A stretch of DNA of 48,326 nucleotides from JAHEJV01 sp964653555. Its GTDB lineage: Bacteria; Myxococcota_A; UBA9160; SMWR01. The notes under the pieces were generated by a model. The model made no database searches. It was not told where the DNA came from and was given only the letters and a program-made list of their open reading frames with translations. This document shows positions 7,582 through 15,902 of this stretch, one piece after another. The DNA is taken from assembly GCA_964653555.1 (NCBI GenBank), contig CAZZFT010000017.1, forward strand, positions 1-48,326, given 5' to 3'. Numbering within the stretch: the stretch's first letter is position 1; the number at the start of each line of letters is the position of its first letter. Position numbers and translations under genes: made by a program.

Positions 7582-8712
7582 ATGACGCGCATTCCCGCGA
7601 GCGAAGCGGTGCCGGCCCGCCGTATCCTGATCGTGCGGCTCTCCGCGCTCGGGGACGTCGTGCACGCGTTGCCGCTTCTCGACGCGCTGCGCCGCGCGCG
7701 CCCGGAGGCGCACATCGGCTGGCTGGTCGAGGAGCGCGCGGCGACCCTGCTCCAGGGCCACCCCCAGATCGACCGCCTGTGGGTCGCGCCGCGCGACGAC
7801 CTCTCCGGGCTGCTGCGGCGGGGGCGCCTGCTGGCGGCGGGGGGCCGGATCGCACGCTTCGTGCGGGAGCTGCGCGCGGCGCGCTACGAGCTGTCGATCG
7901 ACGTCCAGGGCAACGCCCGCTCGGCCCTGCTCGCCCGGGTGTCGGGGGCGCACCGCCGCATCGGCTTCTCGCGCACGTTCACCAAGGAAGGCGCCCGGTG
8001 GCTGTACACCGATCGCGTCGAGCCCTCGCGGCCGCAGCTCCACAAGGTCGAGCGCGACCTCGAGCTGCTGCGTCCGCTCGGGATCTCCGGCGCGGACGCG
8101 CGGCCGGTGCTGGTCGTGCCCGCCGCCGCCCGCGCCTGGGCGCTCGAGCAGGTGGCCGCGCGGGGCGGGGGTCCGCTGGTGGTGATGCATCCCGGTGTGT
8201 CGGGCTTCGGGGCGCTCAAGCAGTGGATCCCGGAGCGCTTCGGGCGCACCGCGCGGCGTCTGGCCGACGAGCGGGGTGTGCGCTCCCTCGTGACCTGGGG
8301 TCCCGGGGAGCGCGAGCTCGCCCAGCGCGTCGTGGACGCGTCGGGGGGAACGGCGCTCCTCGGCCCGCAGACGGGCTCGATCCTCGAGCTCGCCGCGCTC
8401 TACCAGGCCTGCGATCTGGTGATCGGCTGCGACACCGGTCCGCTGCACCTGGCCGCCGCCCTGGGCGTCCCGGTGGTGGGCCTGTACGGGCCGAAGGAGC
8501 CGGCGGTCTACGGACCCTGGGACGCCCGTACCGGCGTCGTCGCGACGGTGGTGCGGCGCCCGGTGTACTGCAGCCCGTGCACGCGCCGCACCTGCCACAA
8601 CGTGATCTGCATGCCGGCGATCCAGGTGGGCGACGTGGTGGCGGCCGCGGGCGCGGCACTCGCCGAGTCCGCGTCCCTGTCGCCGACGCCGCGGGCGAGC
8701 CATGCCTCCTAG
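7582..8712 (+). CDS. Glycosyltransferase family 9 (heptosyltransferase-like)
   Basis: A 376-residue GT-B-fold enzyme of the ADP-heptose:LPS heptosyltransferase family (WaaC/WaaF/WaaQ). The N-terminus RILIVRLSALGDVVHALPLLDALR is the family hallmark, where the D in LGD is the catalytic base. The C-terminal nucleotide-sugar site appears as VIGCDTGPLHLAAALGVPVVGLYGP. Near the end are several cysteines (YCSPCTRRTCHN..C), as often seen in heptosyltransferase I/II. The expected reaction is transfer of L-glycero-D-manno-heptose to the growing LPS core at the cytoplasmic face of the inner membrane. The gene follows the kinase-like gene on the same strand and precedes the unknown gene at 8734 by 21 bases. 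Confidence 0.9.
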   Translation: MTRIPASEAVPARRILIVRLSALGDVVHALPLLDALRRARPEAHIGWLVEERAATLLQGHPQIDRLWVAPRDDLSGLLRRGRLLAAGGRIARFVRELRAARYELSIDVQGNARSALLARVSGAHRRIGFSRTFTKEGARWLYTDRVEPSRPQLHKVERDLELLRPLGISGADARPVLVVPAAARAWALEQVAARGGGPLVVMHPGVSGFGALKQWIPERFGRTARRLADERGVRSLVTWGPGERELAQRVVDASGGTALLGPQTGSILELAALYQACDLVIGCDTGPLHLAAALGVPVVGLYGPKEPAVYGPWDARTGVVATVVRRPVYCSPCTRRTCHNVICMPAIQVGDVVAAAGAALAESASLSPTPRASHAS

Positions 8713-8733
8713 GGGCGCCTCCGGGGGCGCGCG

Positions 8734-9681
8734 ATGACACGGCGCAAGCAGCCCGAGCCGCTCGACCTGGGCGACTCGCGCGATCGCCCGATCGCGGAGC
8801 TGCGACACAAGACCGCCCTCGCCGACTTCCGCGAGCCCGCGCCGCCGGGTGCGACGGTTTCGGAGTGGCTCGACTCGCTCCCCGACTTCCTCGGCGCGCG
8901 CAGCCTGCGCGAGCTGGCCGCGGCGATCGCGAGCTCCCACCGCGCCGGCGCCCACGTCGTGGTCGCCATGGGCGGGCACGTCGTGAAGGTGGGCTGCGGC
9001 CCGGTCCTGATCGACCTGCTCGAGCGCGGCATCGTCACCGCCCTCGCGGTGAACGGGTCCTTCGTGATCCACGACTACGAGATCGCGCTGTGCGGGGAGA
9101 CGAGCGAGTTCGTCGAGGAGTCGATCCGCGACGGCAGCTTCGGCTGGGCGCGCGAGCCCGCACTCGCCTACGGCCGCGCCTGCGCGCGCGGCGCCGCCGA
9201 GGGGATCGGTCTCGGCCGCGCGATGGCCTGGGAGGCCGAGAAGCTGCCCCACGCCCGCCACTCGGTGCTTGCGGCCTGCGCGCGCCTGGACGTGCCGATC
9301 ACGGTGCACGTAGGCGTCGGCACCGACACGGTACACATGCACCCGGCGGTGTCCGGCGCCGACGTCGGCGCCGCCTCCCATCTCGACTTCCGGATCGCCG
9401 CGCGGATCGCGACCGAGCTCGAGGGCGGCGTGTGGCTGAACGTCGGATCCGCCGTGCTGATGCCCGAGGTGTTCCTCAAGCTGGTGTCGATCGCCCGCAA
9501 CCAGGGCCATCCCCTGGCCAACGTGCTCGCCGCCAACCTCGACATGCAGCGCCACTACCGCACGGGCGCCAACGTGATCGGACGCCCGGTCGCGCGCGGC
9601 CTCGAGGTGATCGGCCACCACGAGATCAACCTGCCGCTGCTGCGCCTGGCCGTGCTCGCGGCGCTTGCCGAGGGGGACTGA
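8734..9681 (+). CDS. Conserved protein of unknown function next to LPS genes
   Basis: A 315-residue soluble protein that looks highly conserved but which I cannot assign. Distinct motifs are AMGGHVVKVGCGPVLIDL (residues 78-95), AVNGSFVIHDYEIAL (about 107-121), HVGVGTDTVHMHP (about 191-203) and a C-terminal TGANVIGRP. The alternation of Gly-rich turns with hydrophobic strands suggests a Rossmann-like alpha/beta enzyme, and several His/Asp residues could be catalytic or metal-binding. From memory, similar proteins occur in Desulfuromonadales beside heptose and core genes, which agrees with its place 21 bases after the family 9 glycosyltransferase. The ATG at 8734 begins shortly after the previous stop. 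It ends 10 bases before the convergent exporter operon. Confidence 0.7.
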   Translation: MTRRKQPEPLDLGDSRDRPIAELRHKTALADFREPAPPGATVSEWLDSLPDFLGARSLRELAAAIASSHRAGAHVVVAMGGHVVKVGCGPVLIDLLERGIVTALAVNGSFVIHDYEIALCGETSEFVEESIRDGSFGWAREPALAYGRACARGAAEGIGLGRAMAWEAEKLPHARHSVLAACARLDVPITVHVGVGTDTVHMHPAVSGADVGAASHLDFRIAARIATELEGGVWLNVGSAVLMPEVFLKLVSIARNQGHPLANVLAANLDMQRHYRTGANVIGRPVARGLEVIGHHEINLPLLRLAVLAALAEGD

Positions 9682-9690
9682 CCCCCCGCT

Positions 9691-10866
9691 CTAGACGTGG
9701 CGCAGGGCGGCCACGATCTCGAGGCGCGACGCCGAGCGCGCGGGAAGGAAGCCGCCGATCGCGCCGATCGCGAGCGCCATCGCCATGCCGTGGAAGGCGT
9801 TGGCGGGCCCGACGTCGAGCTCGAAGGAGAGGCTGACCAGGGAGAAGGCGACGCCGTCGCAGGCCGCGGCCAGGGCCACGCCGAGCGCGCCGCCGACCGC
9901 CGACACGAGTGCGCTCTCGAGCAGGAGCGACGCGCCGACGCGCCAGCGCCCGAAGCCGAGCGCGCGCAGCGTGCCCATCTCGCGGATCCGCTGGCTCATC
10001 GTCGCGTACATCGTGTTGGCGCCGGCGACCACCGCGCCCAGGCCCATCAGCGCCCCGATCAGATTGCCCAGATAGACGAAGGCGGAGGAGGCGCGCTGGA
10101 GGCGCTCGTAGTACTCCGGCTCGGTGCGCGCCGACACGTTCACCTGGCGCGAGTTCTCGAGCCGCTCGACGAGGGCGCGCGCGGCCTCCGGACCCGACGT
10201 GCGCAGCACCACCGCCGAGGCCTGGCGCTCGCCGCTGCGCCCGCGCAGGTCCTCCAGGTCCATCCACAGCTCGCTCTCGAAGAACTGCCCCTCGGCGGCC
10301 AGCACCCCGACGACGCGCTGGGGCCGCCCGTCCACGGCGATCTCGTCGCCGATCCCGACGGGGCCCAGGATCGTCGGCACCAGGCGCCCGATCAGCATCT
10401 CGCCGGGCGCCGAGGGCAGTCGCCCGCTCGCCAGCCGCACGCCCTCGTGCACGCGCAGCGCCTCGGGCGTGACGCCGCGCACGGTCATGTAGCGCTGGGA
10501 GGCCGGGTCGTCGGGCGGGGCGCCGGGCAGCGGGATGCGCCGCGTGCCGAGCAGCTCGACGCTGGCCAGCGGAGCGCCGCTCCCGTCGCGTGCGACGCCC
10601 CGGGCATAGCGGACGCCGTTCACCGTCGGAGTGTCGAGGCGCGAGCTCTCCGCGCTGCTCGAGCCTTTGGAGAGCACGACGACGTTCGCGGGATCGCCGG
10701 TGCTGGCCGCGACGCCCGCGATCGAGTCGGCCGTCGCTCCCATCACCACGTACACCATCACCGAGATCGCGACGCCGAAGAGCGTCACCGAGGTGGCCGC
10801 CCGGCGCGCGAGCGCGTTGCGCCATGCGTAGCGCAGCGGCAGCAGGAGCCTCCGCAGCCCCCTCAC
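9691..10866 (-). CDS. ABC exporter permease, FtsX/MacB family (last gene of operon)
   Basis: A 391-residue inner-membrane permease of the FtsX/MacB/LolCE type: one TM segment near the N-terminus (about 20-45), a large periplasmic domain, and three C-terminal TM segments. The cytoplasmic coupling motif SQRIREMGTLRALGFGRWRV after TM2 is typical of the family. It starts at a GTG (10866) that overlaps the TGA of the upstream permease gene by 4 bases (GTGA), so the two permeases are probably made in equal amounts and form a heterodimer with the ATPase of this operon. Such transporters move lipids, lipoproteins or antibiotics by a mechanotransmission cycle. The substrate cannot be read from the sequence. 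Confidence 0.88.
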   Translation of the reverse strand: MRGLRRLLLPLRYAWRNALARRAATSVTLFGVAISVMVYVVMGATADSIAGVAASTGDPANVVVLSKGSSSAESSRLDTPTVNGVRYARGVARDGSGAPLASVELLGTRRIPLPGAPPDDPASQRYMTVRGVTPEALRVHEGVRLASGRLPSAPGEMLIGRLVPTILGPVGIGDEIAVDGRPQRVVGVLAAEGQFFESELWMDLEDLRGRSGERQASAVVLRTSGPEAARALVERLENSRQVNVSARTEPEYYERLQRASSAFVYLGNLIGALMGLGAVVAGANTMYATMSQRIREMGTLRALGFGRWRVGASLLLESALVSAVGGALGVALAAACDGVAFSLVSLSFELDVGPANAFHGMAMALAIGAIGGFLPARSASRLEIVAALRHV

Positions 10867-12032
10867 TCGCTCCACCGCAGCGCGTCGGAGATCGTCATCC
10901 GGACCGCCCGCCAGGCGGGCTGGGCCCCGGCCAGCAGGCCGAGCGGCACCGACAGCGCGATCGCCCGCGCGAGCACCGAGGGGTCGGTCAGGAAGGAGAA
11001 GCCGGCGCCCGGGATCTCGATGCCCCCGCCGCGGAACACCGCGTAGGCGGAGAGCGCCCCGACCGCTCCGCCCACCACCGCCACCGCCACCGCCTCCGAG
11101 AGCACGAGCGCCATCACGCGTCGGCGACCGAAGCCCACCGCGCGCAGCGTGCCGATCTCCCGCGTTCGCTCCCGTACGCCGATCGCGACGCTGTTGGCAA
11201 CGACGAGCAGGGTCACCGCCAGGGCCAGGTATCCCACGATGCGCAGGCCGCGCGCGGCGTCGGAGAGGCTGGCGACGAAGGGCGCGATGTGGGCCTTCTC
11301 GGTCACCGTCTCGGTGGGGTTGGTGTAGTTCGCGAAGCGCGCGTCGATCGCCTCGGCCACGGCGGGCGCCGCCGCGGCGTCGCGGACGCGCACCTGCACG
11401 AAGCTCACCCGGCCGCCGCCACCGAGGGTGTCCTCCAGGTAGTCGAGGCGTACCAGCGCCACGCGGTCGAGCCGATCGCCGCGGGCGATGTCGCCGCGGA
11501 TGGTGAAGGAGAGCGAGGGCATCTGGCCGCGGCCGCGGATCGTCACCTCGTCGCCGATCTTCCAGCCGTTGTCGGCCAGCAGTCGCTCGCCGACGAGCGC
11601 CGCGTCGCGTTCGGTGAAGAGCGCGCGCAGCTCCTCGCCGGTGACGCCCTCGGGAATTCCCATCTTCAGATGGGCGTCCGGCTCGACCCCCATCGCCACG
11701 GCGAAGGAGCCCTCGGTGCGACCCTGGCCGAACTGGAAGCGCACCGGGGAGGCGGCCATCACCCCGGGCAGGGCCTCGATCGCGGCGGCGTAGCTGCTCG
11801 GCAGCGAGGGGCTCCAGTAGCTGGCCGGATCGCGCGGCCGCACGAAGAGCAGGGCGTCGCTCGCGGTGCCCTTCACCAGATGGCTCATCGTGTAGAGCAG
11901 GCTCTCCAGCGCCGTGAACAGGAAGAAGGCGATCACCAGGCCCAGGAAGGTGAGGGCGGTGCGGCGCGGGCTGCGCCGCAGCTGGCGCCACACCAGGGGT
12001 GTGCAGCGCGCGATCTCGCGCAGAGCGCTCAC
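10863..12032 (-). CDS. ABC exporter permease, FtsX/MacB family
   Basis: A 389-residue permease with the same four-TM layout as its downstream neighbour: TM1 at about residues 26-48, a periplasmic domain of about 210 residues, and three TM segments after residue 260. The coupling sequence VRERTREIGTLRAVGFGRRRVMALV is the FtsX-family signature. It starts with a GTG at 12032 that overlaps the ATPase stop codon as GTGA and ends in another GTGA with the next permease. With the ATPase (12029-12709) and membrane fusion protein (12706-13890) it makes a tripartite-type exporter, closer to MacAB/LolCDE than to DevBCA by domain content. Only the outer-membrane channel is missing locally. Confidence 0.9.
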   Translation of the reverse strand: MSALREIARCTPLVWRQLRRSPRRTALTFLGLVIAFFLFTALESLLYTMSHLVKGTASDALLFVRPRDPASYWSPSLPSSYAAAIEALPGVMAASPVRFQFGQGRTEGSFAVAMGVEPDAHLKMGIPEGVTGEELRALFTERDAALVGERLLADNGWKIGDEVTIRGRGQMPSLSFTIRGDIARGDRLDRVALVRLDYLEDTLGGGGRVSFVQVRVRDAAAAPAVAEAIDARFANYTNPTETVTEKAHIAPFVASLSDAARGLRIVGYLALAVTLLVVANSVAIGVRERTREIGTLRAVGFGRRRVMALVLSEAVAVAVVGGAVGALSAYAVFRGGGIEIPGAGFSFLTDPSVLARAIALSVPLGLLAGAQPAWRAVRMTISDALRWSE

Positions 12033-12709
12033 GGTGCGTCCACCAGGCGGCCCTTCTCGAGGTGCACCAGCCGCTCGGCGCGCTCGGCGGCGCGCGGGTC
12101 GTGGGTGACCATCACGAAGGTGGTGCCCGCCTGCTGGTTCAGTAGCTGCATCAGGCCCAGCACGTCCTCGGCGTTCTCGCTGTCGAGGTCGCCGGTGGGC
12201 TCGTCGGCGAGCACGAGCAGGGGGTCGTTCACCAGGGCGCGCGCGATCGCGACGCGCTGCTGCTCGCCACCCGACAGCTCGCCGGGCCGGTGCTCCAGCC
12301 GGTGGCCGAGGCCGACGATGCGCAGCGCGGCCTCGCAGCGCGCGCGCCGCTCGTCGGCTCCGTAGTCGGAGATCAACAGCGGGATCTCCACGTTCTCCAC
12401 CGCCGACAGCACGGGGATCAGGTTGTAGAACTGGAACACGAAGCCGATGCTGCGGTTGCGCCAGCGGTCGAGCTCGCGCTCGCCGAAATCGGAGAGCTCG
12501 CGTCCGTCGATGCGCAGGCTGCCGCGCGTGGGGCGATCGAGACCGGCGATCAGGTTCAGCAGCGTCGACTTCCCCGATCCCGAGGGCCCCATCAGCGCCA
12601 CGAACTCCCCCGCGCGGATCTCGAGGGAGAGGTCGACGAGCACCGGCACCTCGTTGCCTCCGCGCCAGTACGACTTCGAGAGCGCCTCGATCTCGACCAG
12701 CGCGCTCAC
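12029..12709 (-). CDS. ABC transporter ATP-binding protein, LolD/MacB type
   Basis: A 226-residue ATPase with every motif in place: Walker A GPSGSGKST (41-49), Q-loop in VFQFYNLIP (about 91-99), ABC signature LSGGEQQRVAIARAL (about 145-159), Walker B LLVLADEPTGDLD (164-176) and the H-loop VTHD (201-204). The length and the sequence ADEPTGDLD identify the LolD/FtsE/MacB subgroup that energises lipid, lipoprotein and macrolide exporters. The GTG start at 12709 overlaps the membrane-fusion gene's stop as GTGA, and its own stop overlaps the next permease start in the same way. It powers the permease pair encoded immediately downstream. Confidence 0.95.
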   Translation of the reverse strand: MSALVEIEALSKSYWRGGNEVPVLVDLSLEIRAGEFVALMGPSGSGKSTLLNLIAGLDRPTRGSLRIDGRELSDFGERELDRWRNRSIGFVFQFYNLIPVLSAVENVEIPLLISDYGADERRARCEAALRIVGLGHRLEHRPGELSGGEQQRVAIARALVNDPLLVLADEPTGDLDSENAEDVLGLMQLLNQQAGTTFVMVTHDPRAAERAERLVHLEKGRLVDAP

Positions 12710-13890
12710 GGCGTGGCGAGGCGCACGGGGTCGCCGTCGCGCAGACCCGGCGGCGGCGCCGCGACCACCGGCGTGCCCTCCTCGGGCCCCTCGCGCAGGG
12801 CGAAGAATCCGTCGTCCGTCGCCTGTCCGGTCACGGGCACGGCGGTGACGTGCTCGTCCTCGACGGCGAACACGACCGGCCCGTCGCCGCGCTCCACGAC
12901 GGCGCCGGCCGGCACGGCGCGCAGCACCTCGATCGGGCTCTCGGGCTGCGACACCAGGAAGTTCACCTTCGCCGACATGTCGGGCAGCAGCTCGGGGCCG
13001 GGATCTCGGATCCGCACCTTCACCGGCACGATGCCCTTGCTGCGATCCGCCATCGCGGCGATCTCGACCACGTCGGCCCGGTAGCGCTGCCGCGGCGACG
13101 CCTCGGGCGTCACCAGGGCGGCGCCGCCGAGCGCCACCTTGCCGATCTCGGTCTCGCCCACCTCGAGGGAGACGTCGATCGCCGACAGGTCGGCGAGCGT
13201 GACGACGGCGGTGCCCGGGTCGCCCTCGGCGGTCACGCCGATGGTCAGGAACTCGCCGACGTCGCGGATCTTGCGGATCACCGTGCCGTCGATCGGGGCG
13301 CGCAGCTCGTGGTTGTCGAAGTTCACCTGGGCGAGGTCGCGCCGCGCGCGCGCCACCTGCTGCTGGGTGGACGCGCGGTCGAGGTCGGCCTGGGAGGAGA
13401 CGCCGCGGCGGCGAAGCTGCTCGAGGCGGGCGAGCTCGCGCCGGGCGTCGGCGTACTCGGCCTCGGCCAGGGCCAGGGAGGCGCGCGCCTCGTCGCTCTC
13501 GATGCGCGCGATCAGGTCGCCGGCGGCGACCCGCTGGCTCTCCTCCACGGGCATCTCGACGATCTTGCCCTGGGCCTTGCTGCTGACGGTGATCTGCCGG
13601 ATCGCCTCCAGGTAGCCCGAGGCCGAGAGCAGCACGGGCGGCGATCCGACGTCGCGCCAGGCGACCGTCGCGATCGCCACCTCGGGCGGCCGGCTCAGGG
13701 CGTGCCAGGTCGAGGCCGCGGCCGCGGCGAGGACCAGCAGGCCGAGCCCCCACAGGCCGCGCCGCCGCGGGCGCCGGGTCGGCGCGTCCGGACGCGCCTC
13801 GCCGCGCAGCACGGCCAGATCCCGGGCCAGGGCGGCGGGAGCCGGCCGGGCTCGGTTCTCGGGGGCCTCTTCGGGTCTTCCGGGGCTCAT
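12706..13890 (-). CDS. Membrane fusion (periplasmic adaptor) protein, MacA/HlyD family
   Basis: A 394-residue periplasmic adaptor. After a cytoplasmic N-terminus of about 45 residues comes one TM anchor (GLWGLGLLVLAAAAAS, about 45-60), then a barrel/lipoyl half (KAQGKIVEMPVEESQRVAAGDLIARI, 105-130), a coiled-coil hairpin (about 131-190), the second lipoyl half (LRAPIDGTVIRKI, about 196-208) and a beta-barrel domain ending near residue 394. This order defines MacA/HlyD-type adaptors that link an inner-membrane exporter to an outer-membrane channel. The ATG at 13890 has only a weak ribosome site. The gene lies 77 bases after a sulfotransferase gene and overlaps the ATPase gene by GTGA. Confidence 0.92.
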   Translation of the reverse strand: MSPGRPEEAPENRARPAPAALARDLAVLRGEARPDAPTRRPRRRGLWGLGLLVLAAAAASTWHALSRPPEVAIATVAWRDVGSPPVLLSASGYLEAIRQITVSSKAQGKIVEMPVEESQRVAAGDLIARIESDEARASLALAEAEYADARRELARLEQLRRRGVSSQADLDRASTQQQVARARRDLAQVNFDNHELRAPIDGTVIRKIRDVGEFLTIGVTAEGDPGTAVVTLADLSAIDVSLEVGETEIGKVALGGAALVTPEASPRQRYRADVVEIAAMADRSKGIVPVKVRIRDPGPELLPDMSAKVNFLVSQPESPIEVLRAVPAGAVVERGDGPVVFAVEDEHVTAVPVTGQATDDGFFALREGPEEGTPVVAAPPPGLRDGDPVRLATP

Positions 13891-13967
13891 GGATCCGTTC
13901 TGCGAGGGCGCGAGTGGGAAGCCTAGCGACCCGCCCGAGGGCGGGCCGGACCTCTCGCCGGAGGAGA

Positions 13968-15230
13968 TCAGACCCCGTCGGGCACGCCGAAGTGCTCCGA
14001 GTAGAACCGGAAGCGGCGGCGCAGGTCGGCCTCCTCGAGGCCCACGTCCTCCAGCGGATAGGCGATCGTCCCGTACTTGCCGCGCACGTTGCGCGCGGCG
14101 AAGCGCGCGATCGCCTCGCGGGCGGCGTCGTCCACCGGCTCGCCGGCCCACTCGAGCACCCGGATCGCGGTCTCCACGTCGTCCTTCATGAACGCGTGGA
14201 AGTGCACGTCGCAGATGCGCTCCGGGGGAAGCGCCGTCCGGTGGTCGATCGAGTGGTGCAGCCAGCGCTCGATCCGGGCCGCCCAGTGGCGGCCGATGCG
14301 GTGGGGATCGAGCGAGGTCTTCTTCTGCTGGAGGCGGTTGCCGTAGCTGATCATCGTCGCCAGCGAGGCGACGATCCGCACCGGGTCGCGGTGGGTCTGC
14401 ACGACGTAGGCGTCGGGAAAGGTGGCGAAGAGCACCTTCAGGTTCTCGAGGTGCTGGGGGCTCTTCAGGATCCAGCGCCGGCCCCCGCGCAGGTGCTGGC
14501 AGACCTGGAGCATGCGCTTCAGATACGCGTAGTGGGGCGTCTGGTCGGCCTCGGCGTACCAGCGCGAGTAGCCCTCGGGCGCGCCCAGCGACGCCTCGTA
14601 GAGCTGGGTCGCGAACTGGGCCATCTGGAGCTGGACCTCCTCGTGGGGCACCTCGGGCTCGAACTCGTGCATCGCCGGGAAGAGCGGCATCACCCGGTGG
14701 AGGAACGCGAGCGAGCGCTCGCAGCGCGCGATGCGCGGGTCGGGCTCGCCGGACCGCGGCGCGTCCTTCGGCCCGGGGATCGGCTCCAGGCTCTCCCAGT
14801 AGGGCAGGCTGCGCAGACCCGGGTGCTGGGAGATCAGGTTGAACAGGTGGGTGGTGCCGGTGCGCGGCAGCCCGGCGATGATGATCGGCCGCGCGATCTT
14901 CTCGTCGAGGATGACGGGGTGCGCGCGGATCAGCGCCTCGGTGCGCAGCCGCTGGACGAGCAGGTCGAGCAGCAGCTTGCGCTGCGTGATGCGACCGACC
15001 GGGCTCAGCGACACCTCCTCGTTCAGGCTGCGCACGAGCACGCGGAAGGGCTCCTCGAACGAGTCGGGCCCGAAGCCGTCGAGCCCGGTGCGCCGCCGCG
15101 CCTCGGCGAGCAGCGCGTCGGCGTCGAAGTGGACGCGGCGCGCAAAGGGGCGCGCCACCGCGTTGAGGGCCCGGAACCAGACGGGCAGCCGCGGCGAGGC
15201 GAGGTCGTCGATGTGGATCGGGGCGCTCAT
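13968..15230 (-). CDS. Sulfotransferase family protein
   Basis: A 420-residue PAPS-dependent sulfotransferase-fold protein. The 5'-phosphosulfate loop is AGLPRTGTTHLFNLI (about residues 119-133) and the 3'-phosphate site is VVQTHRDPVRIVAS (about 278-291), spaced as in the family. These enzymes place sulfate on hydroxyl groups of lipids, sugars or small molecules in the cytoplasm. The ATG at 15230 has a GAGG site eight bases upstream. It sits between a small lipoprotein gene (31 bases upstream) and the exporter genes (77 bases downstream) on the same strand, which suggests that its product could be the exporter's cargo; that link is inference. Family members in delta-proteobacteria are numerous and mostly uncharacterised. 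Confidence 0.85.
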   Translation of the reverse strand: MSAPIHIDDLASPRLPVWFRALNAVARPFARRVHFDADALLAEARRRTGLDGFGPDSFEEPFRVLVRSLNEEVSLSPVGRITQRKLLLDLLVQRLRTEALIRAHPVILDEKIARPIIIAGLPRTGTTHLFNLISQHPGLRSLPYWESLEPIPGPKDAPRSGEPDPRIARCERSLAFLHRVMPLFPAMHEFEPEVPHEEVQLQMAQFATQLYEASLGAPEGYSRWYAEADQTPHYAYLKRMLQVCQHLRGGRRWILKSPQHLENLKVLFATFPDAYVVQTHRDPVRIVASLATMISYGNRLQQKKTSLDPHRIGRHWAARIERWLHHSIDHRTALPPERICDVHFHAFMKDDVETAIRVLEWAGEPVDDAAREAIARFAARNVRGKYGTIAYPLEDVGLEEADLRRRFRFYSEHFGVPDGV

Positions 15231-15260
15231 GGGGATGCCTCGCCGGGCGAACCGGGTCGG

Positions 15261-15680
15261 CTACTTCCAGCCGACGACGCGATAGCCTCGCTCGGCGAGG
15301 CAGATGTTCACGTAGTTGACGTAGAGCGGGTCGGGCTCGCGGGCGCTGAACATCCAGCGGAAGAGTCCGAAGACGGCGCCGGTCGCTGCCCCGATTCCGG
15401 CGCCGCGTCCCGCAGCGCCGCCGATCGCGCCGCCCACGGCTCCGGCGGCTCCGCCGACGACCGCACCGCCGCCGACGTTCCTCGCTGCCGCCGCGGCCTG
15501 GCTCTTCTCGAGGTCGGTGTTGTCGGCGAGCTCCATGCACGCGGCGACGTCCGTCTGGCCCCCGTCGCTGACGGACTGGAGCTTCGAATTGGGATACAGG
15601 ACGGGCTTCTGGCTGGCGCAGCCCGTGGGCAGCAGAGCGCACAGCACGAGCAGGATCGCCGCAGAGCGGACACGCGTCAT
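15261..15680 (-). CDS. Glycine-zipper lipoprotein
   Basis: A 139-residue lipoprotein. A signal peptide ends in the lipobox LLPTGC (Cys at about residue 21). Residues about 68-103 are an alternating Gly/Ala block (GGGAVVGGAAGAVGGAIGG and so on), the glycine-zipper motif found in SlyB/Rcp-type outer-membrane proteins, where it mediates membrane insertion and self-association. The short C-terminal part has two cysteines lying between the zipper and the GYRVVGW ending. The ATG at 15680 has a GGAGG site six bases upstream. It is the first gene of the lipoprotein-sulfotransferase-exporter run. A structural or envelope-stabilising role is likely. Confidence 0.75.
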   Translation of the reverse strand: MTRVRSAAILLVLCALLPTGCASQKPVLYPNSKLQSVSDGGQTDVAACMELADNTDLEKSQAAAAARNVGGGAVVGGAAGAVGGAIGGAAGRGAGIGAATGAVFGLFRWMFSAREPDPLYVNYVNICLAERGYRVVGWK

Positions 15681-15902
15681 GGAGGCCTCCGGTCTAGGCC
15701 ACAGAGTCACCGGTCTCCGCTGCGCTGCGCAAGTCCGAATGCCTCCGATCGGCGAGTGCTCGCCGAACGGCGCGGGGATCGCGAGGGACGTGCTACGGGG
15801 GCCTTCGGCGTCCGGGTCGCGGCCGTCCCCCGGTCCGGCTTGGCACGACGCCCCGGGCGGAGTCAGACTCGGCTCGCGTAGACCGCGAGGGGAGGGCTGG
15901 CC

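Noticed and set aside
7531..9621. A 696-codon open frame on the minus strand opposite the heptosyltransferase-like and following genes
   Set aside because: It is a shadow of third-position GC bias; the residues (rich in His, Arg, Gly, Ala) show no domain, while the plus strand has clear family motifs.
15838..15868. TTGGCA with an 18-base spacer and CAGACT before the flavin-reductase-like gene, also TGGCACG reminiscent of a sigma-54 site
   Set aside because: The -10 is poor and the sigma-54 -12 element (TTGC) is absent at the right distance.
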